From a virus: a stretch of DNA of 63,781 bases. Positions 27,238-36,439 of the stretch are shown one piece after another (position 1 is the first letter of the stretch; every line of letters begins with the position of its first letter). The translations under genes were made by a program, and so were the position numbers. The stretch lies in the IMG/VR virus record IMGVR_UViG_3300047409_000439, positions 1 to 63,781 of that record, one strand, 5' to 3'. Under the pieces are notes generated by a model. The model did no database searches, had not been told where the DNA came from, and was given only the letters and a program-made list of their open reading frames with translations.

Positions 27238-28916
27238 GCCGGTCCGAGATAATACGGATTGGATTTATCCAGCGGCAAACCCCAGCCGTAATTCTGGGTC
27301 GGCGGATTGGACGCTTGATACTGTAGAATTTGATTGGTCTGCTGTTCCGTCGTCGCGTTGGACGTATTGTACAGGCCCAAATCCTGCGAATAGGTCGCGA
27401 CTTGCTCAGGCGTCGCCGGAGGCGGCGCGTTGGCGGGGTTCGCATTATAATTGCTGAAGCTCAAGAGCGACTGCATTCCCGGAATGCCGCTGATCTGGGA
27501 CATGATATTGAGCCCATCGTTCAGCTGCGCGACGATATCGTTGAGCGCGTTGGTCTTCTGCTGCTCGGTAAGGTCCTTGTTGTTGAGGATTTGCGCCGAC
27601 GAGGCCAAGGATTGGGCATACATGGACGCCGCGCCTTGCGAATTGGCCAGCAGCATCTTGTTGCTCTCGCCCATGGCTTCGATCTGGGTCTTGATCCGGC
27701 CATCGGCGAGCACCGTCTGAAGATTGCCGTCGTTCTGCATCTGCTGGACGATCTGAGAGTTGGCGTTGTTCATCGACGCAATCGCCTCCTGCGTCGCCGA
27801 GACCTTGTCCTGCAACGTCATTTGCGTGCTGCTCTGAATGCCCGCGATATACTGCGCCGAAAGATTGTTGGCGCTGGCGAGCGCGAGGCTGGCGGCGGCG
27901 GCCTTGTCCTGCACGGAGAGTTGGGTTTCGGATTGCAGTTGTCCGAGATAGGTCTGCAAGCCTACCTGACTTTGCTGGATGATCTTCTGGGTCTCGTCCT
28001 GCATCTGCTGTGCCGACAAGGTCGTATCTTGTTGAATGCGGGCGATCTGCTGCGCATTCGTGTTGTTCATATTAGCGATGATCTGCTGACTTTGATTGAC
28101 CTTGTCCTGCGCCGTCAGGGTCGTATCGGAATTGAGCTGGGCGATCTTCTCCTGCGAGGCGGTTTGCAGCGCGGCCAGCAGCTTCGAGGTCTCGCTCTGC
28201 TTGTCCTGGACGGTCAGCGCGGTATTGCTTTGGATGTCGGCCAGGACCCGGCTGGTCTGGTCCTGCATCTGCTGCGCCGTCAGCGTCGTATTGCTTTGCA
28301 ATTGCGCGATCCATTGCGAGGTCGCGGCCTGCAAAGTTGCGATGTCCTTGCTGCCCGCGATCTGCTGCGCCTGCTGAGCAAAGGTATTGGCCGCCGTCGC
28401 CTGGAGGTTGGCGGCGGCGTTGGCCTGCCCAGCGTTATACTGGCTGGTCGCCGTGCCGAGCTGGGCGTTCTGTAGCGCGGCGGCGTTCTGTGAAGCTGCA
28501 CCGAACTGGAGCGCGGCATTCTTGGCCGTCGTCGTATCGGTCGCGGCCTTAGCGTAGGTCGCGGCGTCACTGGCGGCAATCGGGGTTGCTGCGGCGATGA
28601 CGGCTTGCTGTCCCGCCGTGACCCCGATGCTGGAGTTGATCAGGCCGCGCTGGGCCATCTGCTCGCGGGCGGAGGTCTCCGCCTGCTGCATCAAAGGCGA
28701 GCCCGTCGCGATGATGTCCTTGAGGTTCTTCGCCGTCGTCTGTTCCGGCGTGACCTTGAAGGCCTCCGGGTCGTACGAGGTCGCGGGCGCGGCCTGAGCG
28801 CTCGCTTGCGCCGGGTTGTAGCCGGTAACCTGCCCGACGCCGGGCGCGGTCGTATTCGTCAAACCGGGCGGAGCCGTGCTGTTGATCAAACTCGGAATGT
28901 TATATGGATCAGCCAT
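27234..28916 (-). CDS. Long coiled-coil internal virion protein with Gln/Thr repeats
   Basis: This 560-residue protein is dominated by helical repeats rich in Gln, Ala, Ser and Thr (about residues 190-400). The recurring pattern is about 24-36 residues long, of the type LQSxTxLTxQDKxxxxxxLLAxL. The N-terminus carries PSLINSTAPPG and a second motif GLINSSIG near residue 93. The C-terminus is Pro/Asn/Tyr-rich. Such extended coiled coils fit an elongated ejection or core protein. The ATG at 28916 has AAGGAAGG just upstream, so the longer frame from 28937 is rejected. It is the first of the internal virion gene series downstream of the fibre gene. Confidence 0.7.
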   Translation of the reverse strand: MADPYNIPSLINSTAPPGLTNTTAPGVGQVTGYNPAQASAQAAPATSYDPEAFKVTPEQTTAKNLKDIIATGSPLMQQAETSAREQMAQRGLINSSIGVTAGQQAVIAAATPIAASDAATYAKAATDTTTAKNAALQFGAASQNAAALQNAQLGTATSQYNAGQANAAANLQATAANTFAQQAQQIAGSKDIATLQAATSQWIAQLQSNTTLTAQQMQDQTSRVLADIQSNTALTVQDKQSETSKLLAALQTASQEKIAQLNSDTTLTAQDKVNQSQQIIANMNNTNAQQIARIQQDTTLSAQQMQDETQKIIQQSQVGLQTYLGQLQSETQLSVQDKAAAASLALASANNLSAQYIAGIQSSTQMTLQDKVSATQEAIASMNNANSQIVQQMQNDGNLQTVLADGRIKTQIEAMGESNKMLLANSQGAASMYAQSLASSAQILNNKDLTEQQKTNALNDIVAQLNDGLNIMSQISGIPGMQSLLSFSNYNANPANAPPPATPEQVATYSQDLGLYNTSNATTEQQTNQILQYQASNPPTQNYGWGLPLDKSNPYYLGPA

Positions 28917-28972
28917 TTTACCTTCCTTCAACAACACGGCCCGATTGGTTTAACGCGAAGCGTGCCTTAGCT

Positions 28973-29656
28973 TTATAAGGCTAAAGCCCCATTCGGCTTC
29001 CTGCGGAACAGGAACATCAGCCCGAGCAAGCTCGCCCCTAACACAGCCCCGGAAGCGGGTTCCGGTACTCCAACAGCGACGGTCGAGGAGGAGACCGTGC
29101 CGGAGAAGCTGGCTCCGAAGCTGCACAAGGTCGAACCGCAGATAGCCAACGCCGGATTGACGTTGGAGAAGCTGAGGTTGAACGTACTCGGAGCCCCCAG
29201 ATTGGACGCCGCAATCACGCCCGAAGTCAGATTAAGCGTGTCCGGAGGATTGCTGACGTTGACAACCAGACCAGGACCTCCCAGAGCGCCGATAGCGGCG
29301 TCCTGGAACGTGCCCGAGAGGTAGTTGACGCCCGCGCAACCGGCAAGGCTGGTCAGGCAGAACGAGCCATTGAAATGCTGCACGACCAAGCCGAATGCCG
29401 TTGCCGCCGGATCAATGCTGGCTGCCGTCAAGCCGAAATTGGCAATGATGGGCGTAACATTGCCAAACAGCTGGCTGATGTTGATGTTGGCGTTGGCGCT
29501 CAACGTCGTTGCCGTATTCGCGCCGTTCGCCGTTGCTACGATGGTATTGCTGCCCGACGTTTGACCGAAGGCGCTGAGCTGGATCGGTACAGCTTGGGCA
29601 GGAACAGTCCAGGCTAAAGCTCCAAGGCCCATGATGATAAGACGTTTCATTGTCAT
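28973..29656 (-). CDS. Secreted PEP-CTERM domain protein
   Basis: The 227-residue protein has a signal peptide (MTMKRLIIMGLGALAWTVPAQA), a beta-rich secreted body with four cysteines in two pairs (FCLTSLAGC and ICGSTLC), and a C-terminal VPEPASGAVLGASLLGLMFLFRRK. That tail is a textbook PEP-CTERM sorting signal: a VPEP motif, a membrane helix and a basic end. In bacteria such tails are recognised by exosortase. Finding one in a phage late unit, next to the tail-fibre gene, is unusual and suggests capture from an exosortase-carrying host. GGAG precedes the first ATG at 29656. Possible roles are altering the infected cell's surface or serving as a virion or receptor-blocking protein. Confidence 0.8.
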   Translation of the reverse strand: MTMKRLIIMGLGALAWTVPAQAVPIQLSAFGQTSGSNTIVATANGANTATTLSANANINISQLFGNVTPIIANFGLTAASIDPAATAFGLVVQHFNGSFCLTSLAGCAGVNYLSGTFQDAAIGALGGPGLVVNVSNPPDTLNLTSGVIAASNLGAPSTFNLSFSNVNPALAICGSTLCSFGASFSGTVSSSTVAVGVPEPASGAVLGASLLGLMFLFRRKPNGALAL

Positions 29657-29751
29657 TACTTTCTCCATCTGCCCCATGAGATTGTCCATTCGCCTACCGG
29701 AGGCTAGAACAGTAGACACATAATACATACTGCACGGCTTACGCGGACGGT

Positions 29752-31830
29752 TCAGCCGTAGAATTTCGTGACGAGCCAATTTATCGTTTGGGTTACGCCG
29801 GAATTTTGCTGCCCGTACAAACCAAGGCCCGAAACCGAGATTAGCAACAGCGATCCTTGGTTTATGAGAGCGGCACGCGCATCCAAACCATCACAAACAA
29901 CTACCGCACAAGCGGAATAACTCGCTGTGCCAACCCCATAAAGATAGGCATGAACAAGCCAAAGCCCTGTTGAAAAGGAAATGCCGGAATTGACCAGTGT
30001 ATTTGAAGCAACAGGCGTTTGGTTGCTCTGCGTGCTGTATCCATAACTACAACGCAACGCTCCCGTAGTCACGCTAACATCGCCGTTCGCTTCAATTCGC
30101 ATACGCAGAGCGTCTTGCGTATGGAAATAGATCGGGGTCGCGGAGCGTGTCGCCAATGTAAGACCGCCAAAACCATTTGCATATAAGACCGTGCCGCTCG
30201 GTCTAAAAATAGTGCTTGTCCCATAACCCGATCCGCACAGCATAAGAATGCCGCTTGTCGCGTCATTACCCATTTGAAACATTGCAGACGCGCCGTTACC
30301 CGTATTAACATTTCTAATAAAGCAACGGGTATCTGTGTTCTGATTTAATTCGATATGAAGGGAAAATAGAGGGTTATTCGTCCCGATCCCGACATTGCCG
30401 CTCGCGTCGATCCGCATGCGTTCGACGCCTGCCGTCAAAAACAGCATCGCGTCAGGAGCGCCGCCATTATTCACGCTCCCATAGACAACCTGACCTCTGG
30501 GGACGCCTGCATTATTAAGAAAACTGATACCGCAATACCTCGCTTGTCCAGGAGACACATCCCGAAACCGGACAATCGCGTTGGCAGTATCGGCTGCAGT
30601 CTGTATCATTACCGCATCAGGTTTGCTGGCATCAGTCTGGATATGCAGCAAATCGGTCGGATTGGTAAGATTGATCCCGACAAAACCATTGGAGTCAATC
30701 CGCATGCGTTCCGGAGTAGCTCCAGGCGTAGAAGGTGCAGCCGATCCGGAACGGAAGATCATCGCCGAACCGCCGCCGCCGCTCTCCAGCGTCAAGCCAG
30801 CGCCGCCCGGAAGTTCATAAATTCGGGACGCAGTAACGCCATCGCCATCACGGTTGAATTGTATATCCCCGCTCTTGGCTGAATTACCGAGGATCAAAGA
30901 ACCGGGAGCTAGTTTGAGGCTTCCTGTTTCTATCAATTGCGCAGCGAGGATAAAGGAGGAATTGTTCAAGACATAAAACGAGAGGCCGCCATACGCATTG
31001 CTGATATGATACTCCCCGATCCGGCCAACGCCTGGACCGCCAACAGCATTGCAAATCTCCAGCATACCTCCGTTTATGGACACATCGCCCGACCCATTGT
31101 TGATGATCATACGCTGCGTTGAATTTCCTACCGTTGTTGTTCCCCCTCCGACCAGGAACACGAGAGGCGCATAGCGGCTCTCTATGTACGTTGCAGCAGC
31201 AGAGGCAAAGATACCGCCAGCAGCAAGGCCGTCCGTCTGCCGGTTTAAGGTCAGCGTACCAAGCGAGCCTGTTTTCCCTAAAGTCAAAGGTCCCGTTGCG
31301 CTGATCGCTCCTGTCGTATCGATCCGCATCTTTTCCGTGCTGTTGCCGGTCGCGAACAGCATGGGACCGCTGCCGCTCGATATTCCCAAGCCAGCACCGA
31401 AGGAAGCCAGATACCCAGCATTCGGTAGCTGGACGCCAGACGCCGCAACGTTATCGCCGAGATGATAAAGCGCGGAGTAACTGGAACCAGCGGCGACCCG
31501 GAAAGACGCCGCAGCGTTGACCCCCGGATTGGGATTGGTAAACCGTAACGTCGCGCTGGCATCGACGCTTTGTGCAATATCGACAAAAGCTCCAGGCGTA
31601 CTCGTCCCGATCCCGAGAAGGCCGCTGCTTGTGATAATCATACCGGGCGCGGTCGTGATGCCGGTCGCCGTGAAGTTGTTGATCAGGAACGTGCCGGGAG
31701 CGCTGCCGGTAAAGTCGGGGAACTTGTCGAAGCCGCCCTGAATGGCGAGGAACTCGCTGCGTACGGGCTGGCTTGCGCCGAACGAGGAGGTTGCGGGCGT
31801 GCCGGAAGCAACATAGAACGGGTTTGTCAT
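29752..31830 (-). CDS. Tail fibre / appendage protein
   Basis: The 692-residue protein is rich in Gly, Ser, Thr and Asn. It contains several copies of the pattern xRMRIDxxGxVGIGTxNP (for example near residues 385, 468 and 595), which is common in phage fibre and tailspike beta-structured shafts. The N-terminus (MTNPFYVASGTPATSSFG) may anchor it to the tail hub encoded by the overlapping upstream gene. The final 100 residues, with STQSNQTPVASNTLVNSG, probably form the receptor-binding tip. No hydrolase motif is obvious, so it likely binds without degrading the receptor. Confidence 0.75.
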   Translation of the reverse strand: MTNPFYVASGTPATSSFGASQPVRSEFLAIQGGFDKFPDFTGSAPGTFLINNFTATGITTAPGMIITSSGLLGIGTSTPGAFVDIAQSVDASATLRFTNPNPGVNAAASFRVAAGSSYSALYHLGDNVAASGVQLPNAGYLASFGAGLGISSGSGPMLFATGNSTEKMRIDTTGAISATGPLTLGKTGSLGTLTLNRQTDGLAAGGIFASAAATYIESRYAPLVFLVGGGTTTVGNSTQRMIINNGSGDVSINGGMLEICNAVGGPGVGRIGEYHISNAYGGLSFYVLNNSSFILAAQLIETGSLKLAPGSLILGNSAKSGDIQFNRDGDGVTASRIYELPGGAGLTLESGGGGSAMIFRSGSAAPSTPGATPERMRIDSNGFVGINLTNPTDLLHIQTDASKPDAVMIQTAADTANAIVRFRDVSPGQARYCGISFLNNAGVPRGQVVYGSVNNGGAPDAMLFLTAGVERMRIDASGNVGIGTNNPLFSLHIELNQNTDTRCFIRNVNTGNGASAMFQMGNDATSGILMLCGSGYGTSTIFRPSGTVLYANGFGGLTLATRSATPIYFHTQDALRMRIEANGDVSVTTGALRCSYGYSTQSNQTPVASNTLVNSGISFSTGLWLVHAYLYGVGTASYSACAVVVCDGLDARAALINQGSLLLISVSGLGLYGQQNSGVTQTINWLVTKFYG

Positions 31831-33941
31831 ACTCTAACTCCGCGACGTTGCGTATAGTGATAGATGATGCTGTTGATGGTATAGGTTGGAATGAAATCGG
31901 TTGAGGAATAAATCGTCAGTTGAATATTCTCCGCCGTGCCCCCGATATCCATGTCGGAAGGCGCAAGCGTAGAGCCGTCCCAAGTGAATTGATCCCAAGT
32001 GAATTGATCCCAATTCTGCGCTAACGCGAACGATGAAACAAAGGTCAAATCCAATGGCTGCGCGACGAAAGGCAATTTCCAATTGAGGTTGTAGCCCAGC
32101 ATCACTTCCGCATAGCCATTGCCTTGCATCTCGATAGAGAGCGCCCGGAAGCGTTTCAGCACGCGCGGGCTGCGCAAGTTGTCCCAAGCCAGCGTCAGAT
32201 ACGAATTAATCGGCTGGCCATCGAAGCTCGTGCCGATATCCATCTGATAGACATAGCCCAGATTATCGCTGCTGCCGAAATAGATTTTCTCCGCGCCGGT
32301 CGAGACATTGCTCACATCGATGCAGTTGACGGGATTGGGAAACTGAACCGGAATTGCGCCCAGATACTGCTGGTTGACCATCGTCAGATACAAGCCGTAA
32401 CCGTCCTTGAAGAAGACGCGATACTGACCCTTGGTATGAAACACGCAGGAGGTTGAAATCTTCGTCCGCTGCTGAATGATGAAGGGCAAAAGGTTCTTGG
32501 TCAGCGAGGAGCTGGCGAAGTTGCCGAAGTTCAACGTCGTCTGAACTGTGATCACGCCCAGCGAGTCGAAGACAAAAACATCGAACAGATTTTGGATGCT
32601 GCCAGGGAGAGCGCCGATGCCTGTGTTGAACGTGACGTAGTTGAAGGTCGTGCGATCTGTGCCGTAGAGGAAGGCTGTGTTCTCCGCTTGGAAGACAGCC
32701 AAGGTTGCTGTCGTCTGTGCGCCCGGCACAGTAACCATTCCCGTCACTGTGCCGCCGGTTGCAATCTCCCAAGCCCCGTCCGTCGCTGTCCATTTGAACG
32801 GCTGCGCCGGAGCGCTGCCGATAATGGAGCCTTGCAGCGAAAAGATCAGATAGCCCTTATGACAGACGACATGTTTGGGCGCATCGGGGTTGGCTCCGGT
32901 CGGGATCGGGGTATACGTGACGCCATCGAACTCATAGCCTTTGTTGACGCCGTCGCAGCCATAGACCTTCTGCTGGCCGCTGGCGCTGCTGAAATTGTAC
33001 TTGTCATGCTCCCATACGCCCCCCGGCAGGAGCGTGATGGCTGTCTGCGCGCCGGAGAGGGTCAGCACGCCCCCGCTGCTCGACGTTGCTGCTCCGGCTG
33101 CAAAGTTGCCCCCTGTTGGATTGGACAGTACGAGCGTTCCAGCAGCACTGCTTGCGCCCGTCGTGCCCGTAGACCAGACAACTCTGAGAATGGTTGCATG
33201 GACTGCGCCTTGCGTCAGCGTATCGCCTTGAAGGGGCAAGACGCTGCTCGCTGTAAACGCGATCTGATTGTTGAGCGCGACAGAAGTCCAGCCTGACGTG
33301 CTCGCTTGATATAAATTGACCGCCGTGCCGCCCGCATTAGCGCGAAAGGCGAAGACCTTATCCTGGTTCCCGACGACGAGATGAAAAACATCCAGTATGG
33401 GACCGGAGCCCGGAACTGGATTGATCAGCGCGCGATAGACATTGGCTGCCGCTGCCGTATACATCGCATTCTGTTTGCCGGTAATGGTCGCGAGCGCCGG
33501 AATGGGAATGCCGACATCGTTCGCGCCATCATGGACCATATGCGTTGTATCGAAATTGCCCAGCACTTGCGTCAGCGCGACATACGTCGCGCCCGGCATC
33601 TGGCGTACGGCGACGACCTTGCCCGTCGCAACCGAAACATCCTGATTGAGCACGTCGCCTACAGCGGGTTTGAACAGGAAGGCGGTAAACTGGACGATGA
33701 CATAACCCGCAGCGGAAGGCGCGAACTTGCCGTCGAAGCGTTCATAGCCTTCGATGCGGGCATATCCGCCCGCTTGCGTGCATTCGTAGTTCTGCGCTGT
33801 CCGCAAGCTGCCTGGAGGCAGGGACAAGCTCGGCGTGACGAGGTCCAAACCGCCCGGATAGGGGATACCGGAACGGGTCTGACCGCCGCCTAAGCGGGTA
33901 ATGGCATATTCGGTTTTGGGGAATTTGGCGCGGGCGTTCAT
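31827..33941 (-). CDS. Tail hub / stabilisation protein, P22 gp10-like
   Basis: The 704-residue beta-rich protein starts with FPKTEYAITRLGGGQTRSGIPYPGGLDLVTPSLSLPPGSLR, a pattern seen at the start of podovirus tail hub or stabilisation proteins, and continues with propeller-like beta repeats. An exact NWDQFTW/DQFTW duplication occurs near residue 654. It overlaps the fibre gene and the small membrane gene by four bases each. It would form the tail tube end below the adaptor and hold the fibres. Confidence 0.7.
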   Translation of the reverse strand: MNARAKFPKTEYAITRLGGGQTRSGIPYPGGLDLVTPSLSLPPGSLRTAQNYECTQAGGYARIEGYERFDGKFAPSAAGYVIVQFTAFLFKPAVGDVLNQDVSVATGKVVAVRQMPGATYVALTQVLGNFDTTHMVHDGANDVGIPIPALATITGKQNAMYTAAAANVYRALINPVPGSGPILDVFHLVVGNQDKVFAFRANAGGTAVNLYQASTSGWTSVALNNQIAFTASSVLPLQGDTLTQGAVHATILRVVWSTGTTGASSAAGTLVLSNPTGGNFAAGAATSSSGGVLTLSGAQTAITLLPGGVWEHDKYNFSSASGQQKVYGCDGVNKGYEFDGVTYTPIPTGANPDAPKHVVCHKGYLIFSLQGSIIGSAPAQPFKWTATDGAWEIATGGTVTGMVTVPGAQTTATLAVFQAENTAFLYGTDRTTFNYVTFNTGIGALPGSIQNLFDVFVFDSLGVITVQTTLNFGNFASSSLTKNLLPFIIQQRTKISTSCVFHTKGQYRVFFKDGYGLYLTMVNQQYLGAIPVQFPNPVNCIDVSNVSTGAEKIYFGSSDNLGYVYQMDIGTSFDGQPINSYLTLAWDNLRSPRVLKRFRALSIEMQGNGYAEVMLGYNLNWKLPFVAQPLDLTFVSSFALAQNWDQFTWDQFTWDGSTLAPSDMDIGGTAENIQLTIYSSTDFIPTYTINSIIYHYTQRRGVRV

Positions 33942-34042
33942 CGCTGTCCTATCAGGAGGAAGATGATCGTGCTGAAAAGGGTGCCGCAGAAGCCGCCAGC
34001 GATGAAGCCGAACCAGAACACAAGGGCGCGGGCTTCGTTCAT
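33938..34042 (-). CDS. Tiny single-span membrane protein, 34 aa
   Basis: This 34-residue protein is nearly all one membrane helix (LVFWFGFIAGGFCGTLFSTIIFLLIG). It overlaps the adaptor gene stop and the hub gene start by four bases each, in ATGA arrangements, which argues that it is translated. Function unknown. It lies inside the tail module, unlike most lysis proteins. Confidence 0.6.
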   Translation of the reverse strand: MNEARALVFWFGFIAGGFCGTLFSTIIFLLIGQR

Positions 34043-34758
34043 GCCAAGGCGGCGGCCATGCGGGCGCGCGGGCCGTATTGCCGTTCGAGTTGGGTCAGCA
34101 GCTCGCCGAAGCCGTCGAGGCCGCGCTCCATGACCTCGGGCGCAGCCTCGTAGGAGCCGTAAAAGATCATGCCTTTGTAGACGATGGCCATATGATATTG
34201 CGGCGGCAATCCGACCGGAATATCCAGATCGGCGGTCATCGCCGAGGGAGCCTGATAATAGTCTCCGGTGACCGTATACTGACCATTCGAAGGCGGGCCG
34301 ATGCAGAGCGATTTGTCGGGACCGATGGCGAGGGCGACGGGCCGGGTTTTGACATCGCGATTGGCCCCGTACATATAGGCGTCGCGCCAGAAATCGTAGC
34401 GGATATCGGTCATGAAGATTTCCGATCTCGGCCCGACGCTCGTCGTATAGTTGCGGAAGCTGGCTTTGGCCCATTTGCCGCCGAACAATAGAGGATCGAG
34501 GCCTATGGTCCCTGGCCCGGTGCCGAGCGGGATCGAGGCTTGCCCCGGATCGGGCACGAAACTGACGCCTTGGCCGAGCAAAGAACTCGACCGCATCCAT
34601 TCCCAATCGTCATGCAAGGTTTGCAGCTCGTTCCAGGATGTATTGACCCAATTGACGAAGCGCTGCTGTTCGCCCTGCTGATTGAGCATGCTGTTCAGCG
34701 TGACATTGGTCGCGCCGCATTCGGTCGCTAAGCGCTGGCCGAGCTGGAGATAGTTCAT
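34039..34758 (-). CDS. Head-tail adaptor, gp4-like
   Basis: The 239-residue protein begins MNYLQLGQRLATECG and continues with QRFVNWVNTSWNELQTLHDDWEWMRSS, the helical pattern of P22 gp4-like adaptors or tail accessory factors that bind beneath the portal. The C-terminal LLTQLERQYGPRARMAAAL helix fits too. It is placed between capsid-side and tail-side genes, as expected for the adaptor. Confidence 0.72.
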   Translation of the reverse strand: MNYLQLGQRLATECGATNVTLNSMLNQQGEQQRFVNWVNTSWNELQTLHDDWEWMRSSSLLGQGVSFVPDPGQASIPLGTGPGTIGLDPLLFGGKWAKASFRNYTTSVGPRSEIFMTDIRYDFWRDAYMYGANRDVKTRPVALAIGPDKSLCIGPPSNGQYTVTGDYYQAPSAMTADLDIPVGLPPQYHMAIVYKGMIFYGSYEAAPEVMERGLDGFGELLTQLERQYGPRARMAAALA

Positions 34759-34765
34759 ATCCGCC

Positions 34766-35281
34766 TCAGTAGTTGCGCCGCCGCATCTCGGTCAGCCATG
34801 CCCGGCCCTTCGGGTTCCTGTCTTCGAGCACCTGGAAGGCTTGATAGGCCGAAGTGAAGCGGTTGATCCGGTTCATCGGGGTCTCGTCGCCCGGTTTGCC
34901 GAAATCGGTTGTGATCTTGTCCTGCTTGGCCTTGATCAGGACAGCGAGATACTTGCGCTTGACCGTCAGCTCAACGCTGACCGGGATATACGGCAGCTCG
35001 AACCAGCGGCCCTTGAAATACACTTCGCAGCCCTTGCCGTTGACCCAGATCGGAATGGCGGTCGCGGCGTTTGCTTCCGTGCTCGGATCGAGCCGGATGA
35101 CAACAGGTTCTTCGTTGAAGGCGATTTCATCCAGCAACTCGCTGTTGCGGATAAGCGATTCGTCGGCCCGCACGACATTGCGCGGATGGATCAGGACATC
35201 GCCGATGATGGGCTCGGCTTGTTCAATGGGAAAATCTTCCGAATGCACCTGTTTGCGGCGCAGCGGGATCGGTCTCGGCAT
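34766..35281 (-). CDS. Virion-module protein, unknown
   Basis: This protein of 171 residues begins MPRPIPLRRKQVHSEDFP and contains a beta-rich middle (AIPIWVNGKGCEVYFKGRWFELPYIPVSVELTVKRKY) and a helical C-terminus (RINRFTSAYQAFQVLEDRN). I do not recognise the family. It is conserved-looking and sits between decoration-like and adaptor genes. A GTG start at 35341 would add 20 residues and cannot be excluded, since neither start has a strong binding site. Confidence 0.65.
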   Translation of the reverse strand: MPRPIPLRRKQVHSEDFPIEQAEPIIGDVLIHPRNVVRADESLIRNSELLDEIAFNEEPVVIRLDPSTEANAATAIPIWVNGKGCEVYFKGRWFELPYIPVSVELTVKRKYLAVLIKAKQDKITTDFGKPGDETPMNRINRFTSAYQAFQVLEDRNPKGRAWLTEMRRRNY

Positions 35282-35408
35282 GAAGCGGTCTTTCTCTTGA
35301 AGGAAGGCGGACAGCGGTATGCCTGTGCGCACAGACAACACCCGCCGCCCGTCCCCATCCTTTCACATCAAATCAAAGCGCTGATACGGCGCGTTCTGCA
35401 CGCGCCGG

Positions 35409-35891
35409 TTAAGCGATTTGCGGACGATCAGGAATGCAAATCACGTCCTGGAAAACCTGGGTAACGCCGGTTGCGGCATTGGCGCTGGTGCCGAAGACCC
35501 AGCCGCCCGCCGCCGCCGTCGGCCCGGCTTTGACCATGATATAGCCAATCGGACAGAAGTCGTTCGGCGGGCTGCCGAAGTTGGGGGCGTTGATGAAATT
35601 GAGACCCGCATCGAGCGGCGCGATGGTGCCTTGCACGCATTTGACATTGCCCGCTGCATCATAACCGACGAGATAGACGCAGCCATTGTTGGGTAGGAGC
35701 GGCAGGAACGGATTGCCGGTCGCGGCATCGGTCGTCGGGGTCGGCGCATTGGCCAGCGCCGCCTTGGAATAGGCCTTGCTGCGGATGCTGTAGAGGGTCG
35801 TGCCGGTCGTGACGAGCGTGCTCGTCGTGCCCGCCGCCAGCGCCGCCTTGCTCAAGCACAGAGTAACCGGAGGATAGGATTGAAGGTCCAT
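35409..35891 (-). CDS. Decoration-like virion protein B
   Basis: The 160-residue protein resembles the product of the next upstream gene (35907-36425) in its second half: VYLVGYDAAGNVKCVQG and FCPIGYIMVKAGPT correspond to FCFFIDAAGVKTSAMG and ALIGYIVINPTGT there. Both are Ala/Thr/Gly-rich and lie directly after the major capsid gene. They are probably paralogous capsid decoration or head-fibre proteins, an inference from position and similarity. Confidence 0.65.
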   Translation of the reverse strand: MDLQSYPPVTLCLSKAALAAGTTSTLVTTGTTLYSIRSKAYSKAALANAPTPTTDAATGNPFLPLLPNNGCVYLVGYDAAGNVKCVQGTIAPLDAGLNFINAPNFGSPPNDFCPIGYIMVKAGPTAAAGGWVFGTSANAATGVTQVFQDVICIPDRPQIA

Positions 35892-35906
35892 TTGCCGTTG
35901 CCTTTC

Positions 35907-36425
35907 TTAGCTGGCGAGAGTGTTGGGATTGAACCCGCCGACAGGCGAGACAAAGACCGCGTTGGGAATGACGGTCGCATCGTCCAGCGGCGTCGTGCCG
36001 CCGACGAAATTCCCGGTGCCGGTCGGATTGATGACGATATACCCGATCAGCGCTTTGTTCGCGGGGAAGTCCGGGAACGAACTCGACGCCAGCGTCGCGC
36101 CTTGGCCGCCCATCGCACTCGTCTTGACGCCAGCCGCGTCGATGAAGAAACAGAACACGTTCCATTTCCCGTTCTGGACCGTGCCGACGAGGGCAGGCAT
36201 GTCGGTGCTGGCCGGGAGCGTGACGAGGTCGCCGTTGACGCTGAACACGGTCGCGGCTGGACCGGATTTGGCGACGGGGTTCGTCGCCGATTTGATGACG
36301 AGGCCCGCGCTGCTCATCGCCTGATTGGACGTGCTTTGATACAACGGGGTCATGATCTTTCGAATGGCTTCCTGCGTTGCGCTGTCGCGTATCGCCTGAA
36401 GCAAACGGGCTAAACTTTCCGCCAT
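35907..36425 (-). CDS. Decoration-like virion protein A
   Basis: The 172-residue protein has a helical N-terminus (MAESLARLLQAIRDSATQEAIRKIM) followed by a beta-rich body with FFIDAAG, ALIGYIVINPTGTGNFVGG and a C-terminal FVSPVGGFNPNTLAS. The ATG at 36425 has AGGAG upstream; the much longer open frame continuing upstream is a shadow of the capsid gene. It is a paralogue of the following gene. Likely a capsid surface or stabilising protein. Confidence 0.68.
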   Translation of the reverse strand: MAESLARLLQAIRDSATQEAIRKIMTPLYQSTSNQAMSSAGLVIKSATNPVAKSGPAATVFSVNGDLVTLPASTDMPALVGTVQNGKWNVFCFFIDAAGVKTSAMGGQGATLASSSFPDFPANKALIGYIVINPTGTGNFVGGTTPLDDATVIPNAVFVSPVGGFNPNTLAS

Positions 36426-36439
36426 GGGTTCTACTCCTG

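Noticed and set aside
16888-28895. TTGATCA as a DNA-level signal
   Set aside because: Most G-x-I-N motifs contain TTGATCA or TGATCA, but always in the same reading frame and with varied codons around it, so a peptide motif is the simpler explanation.
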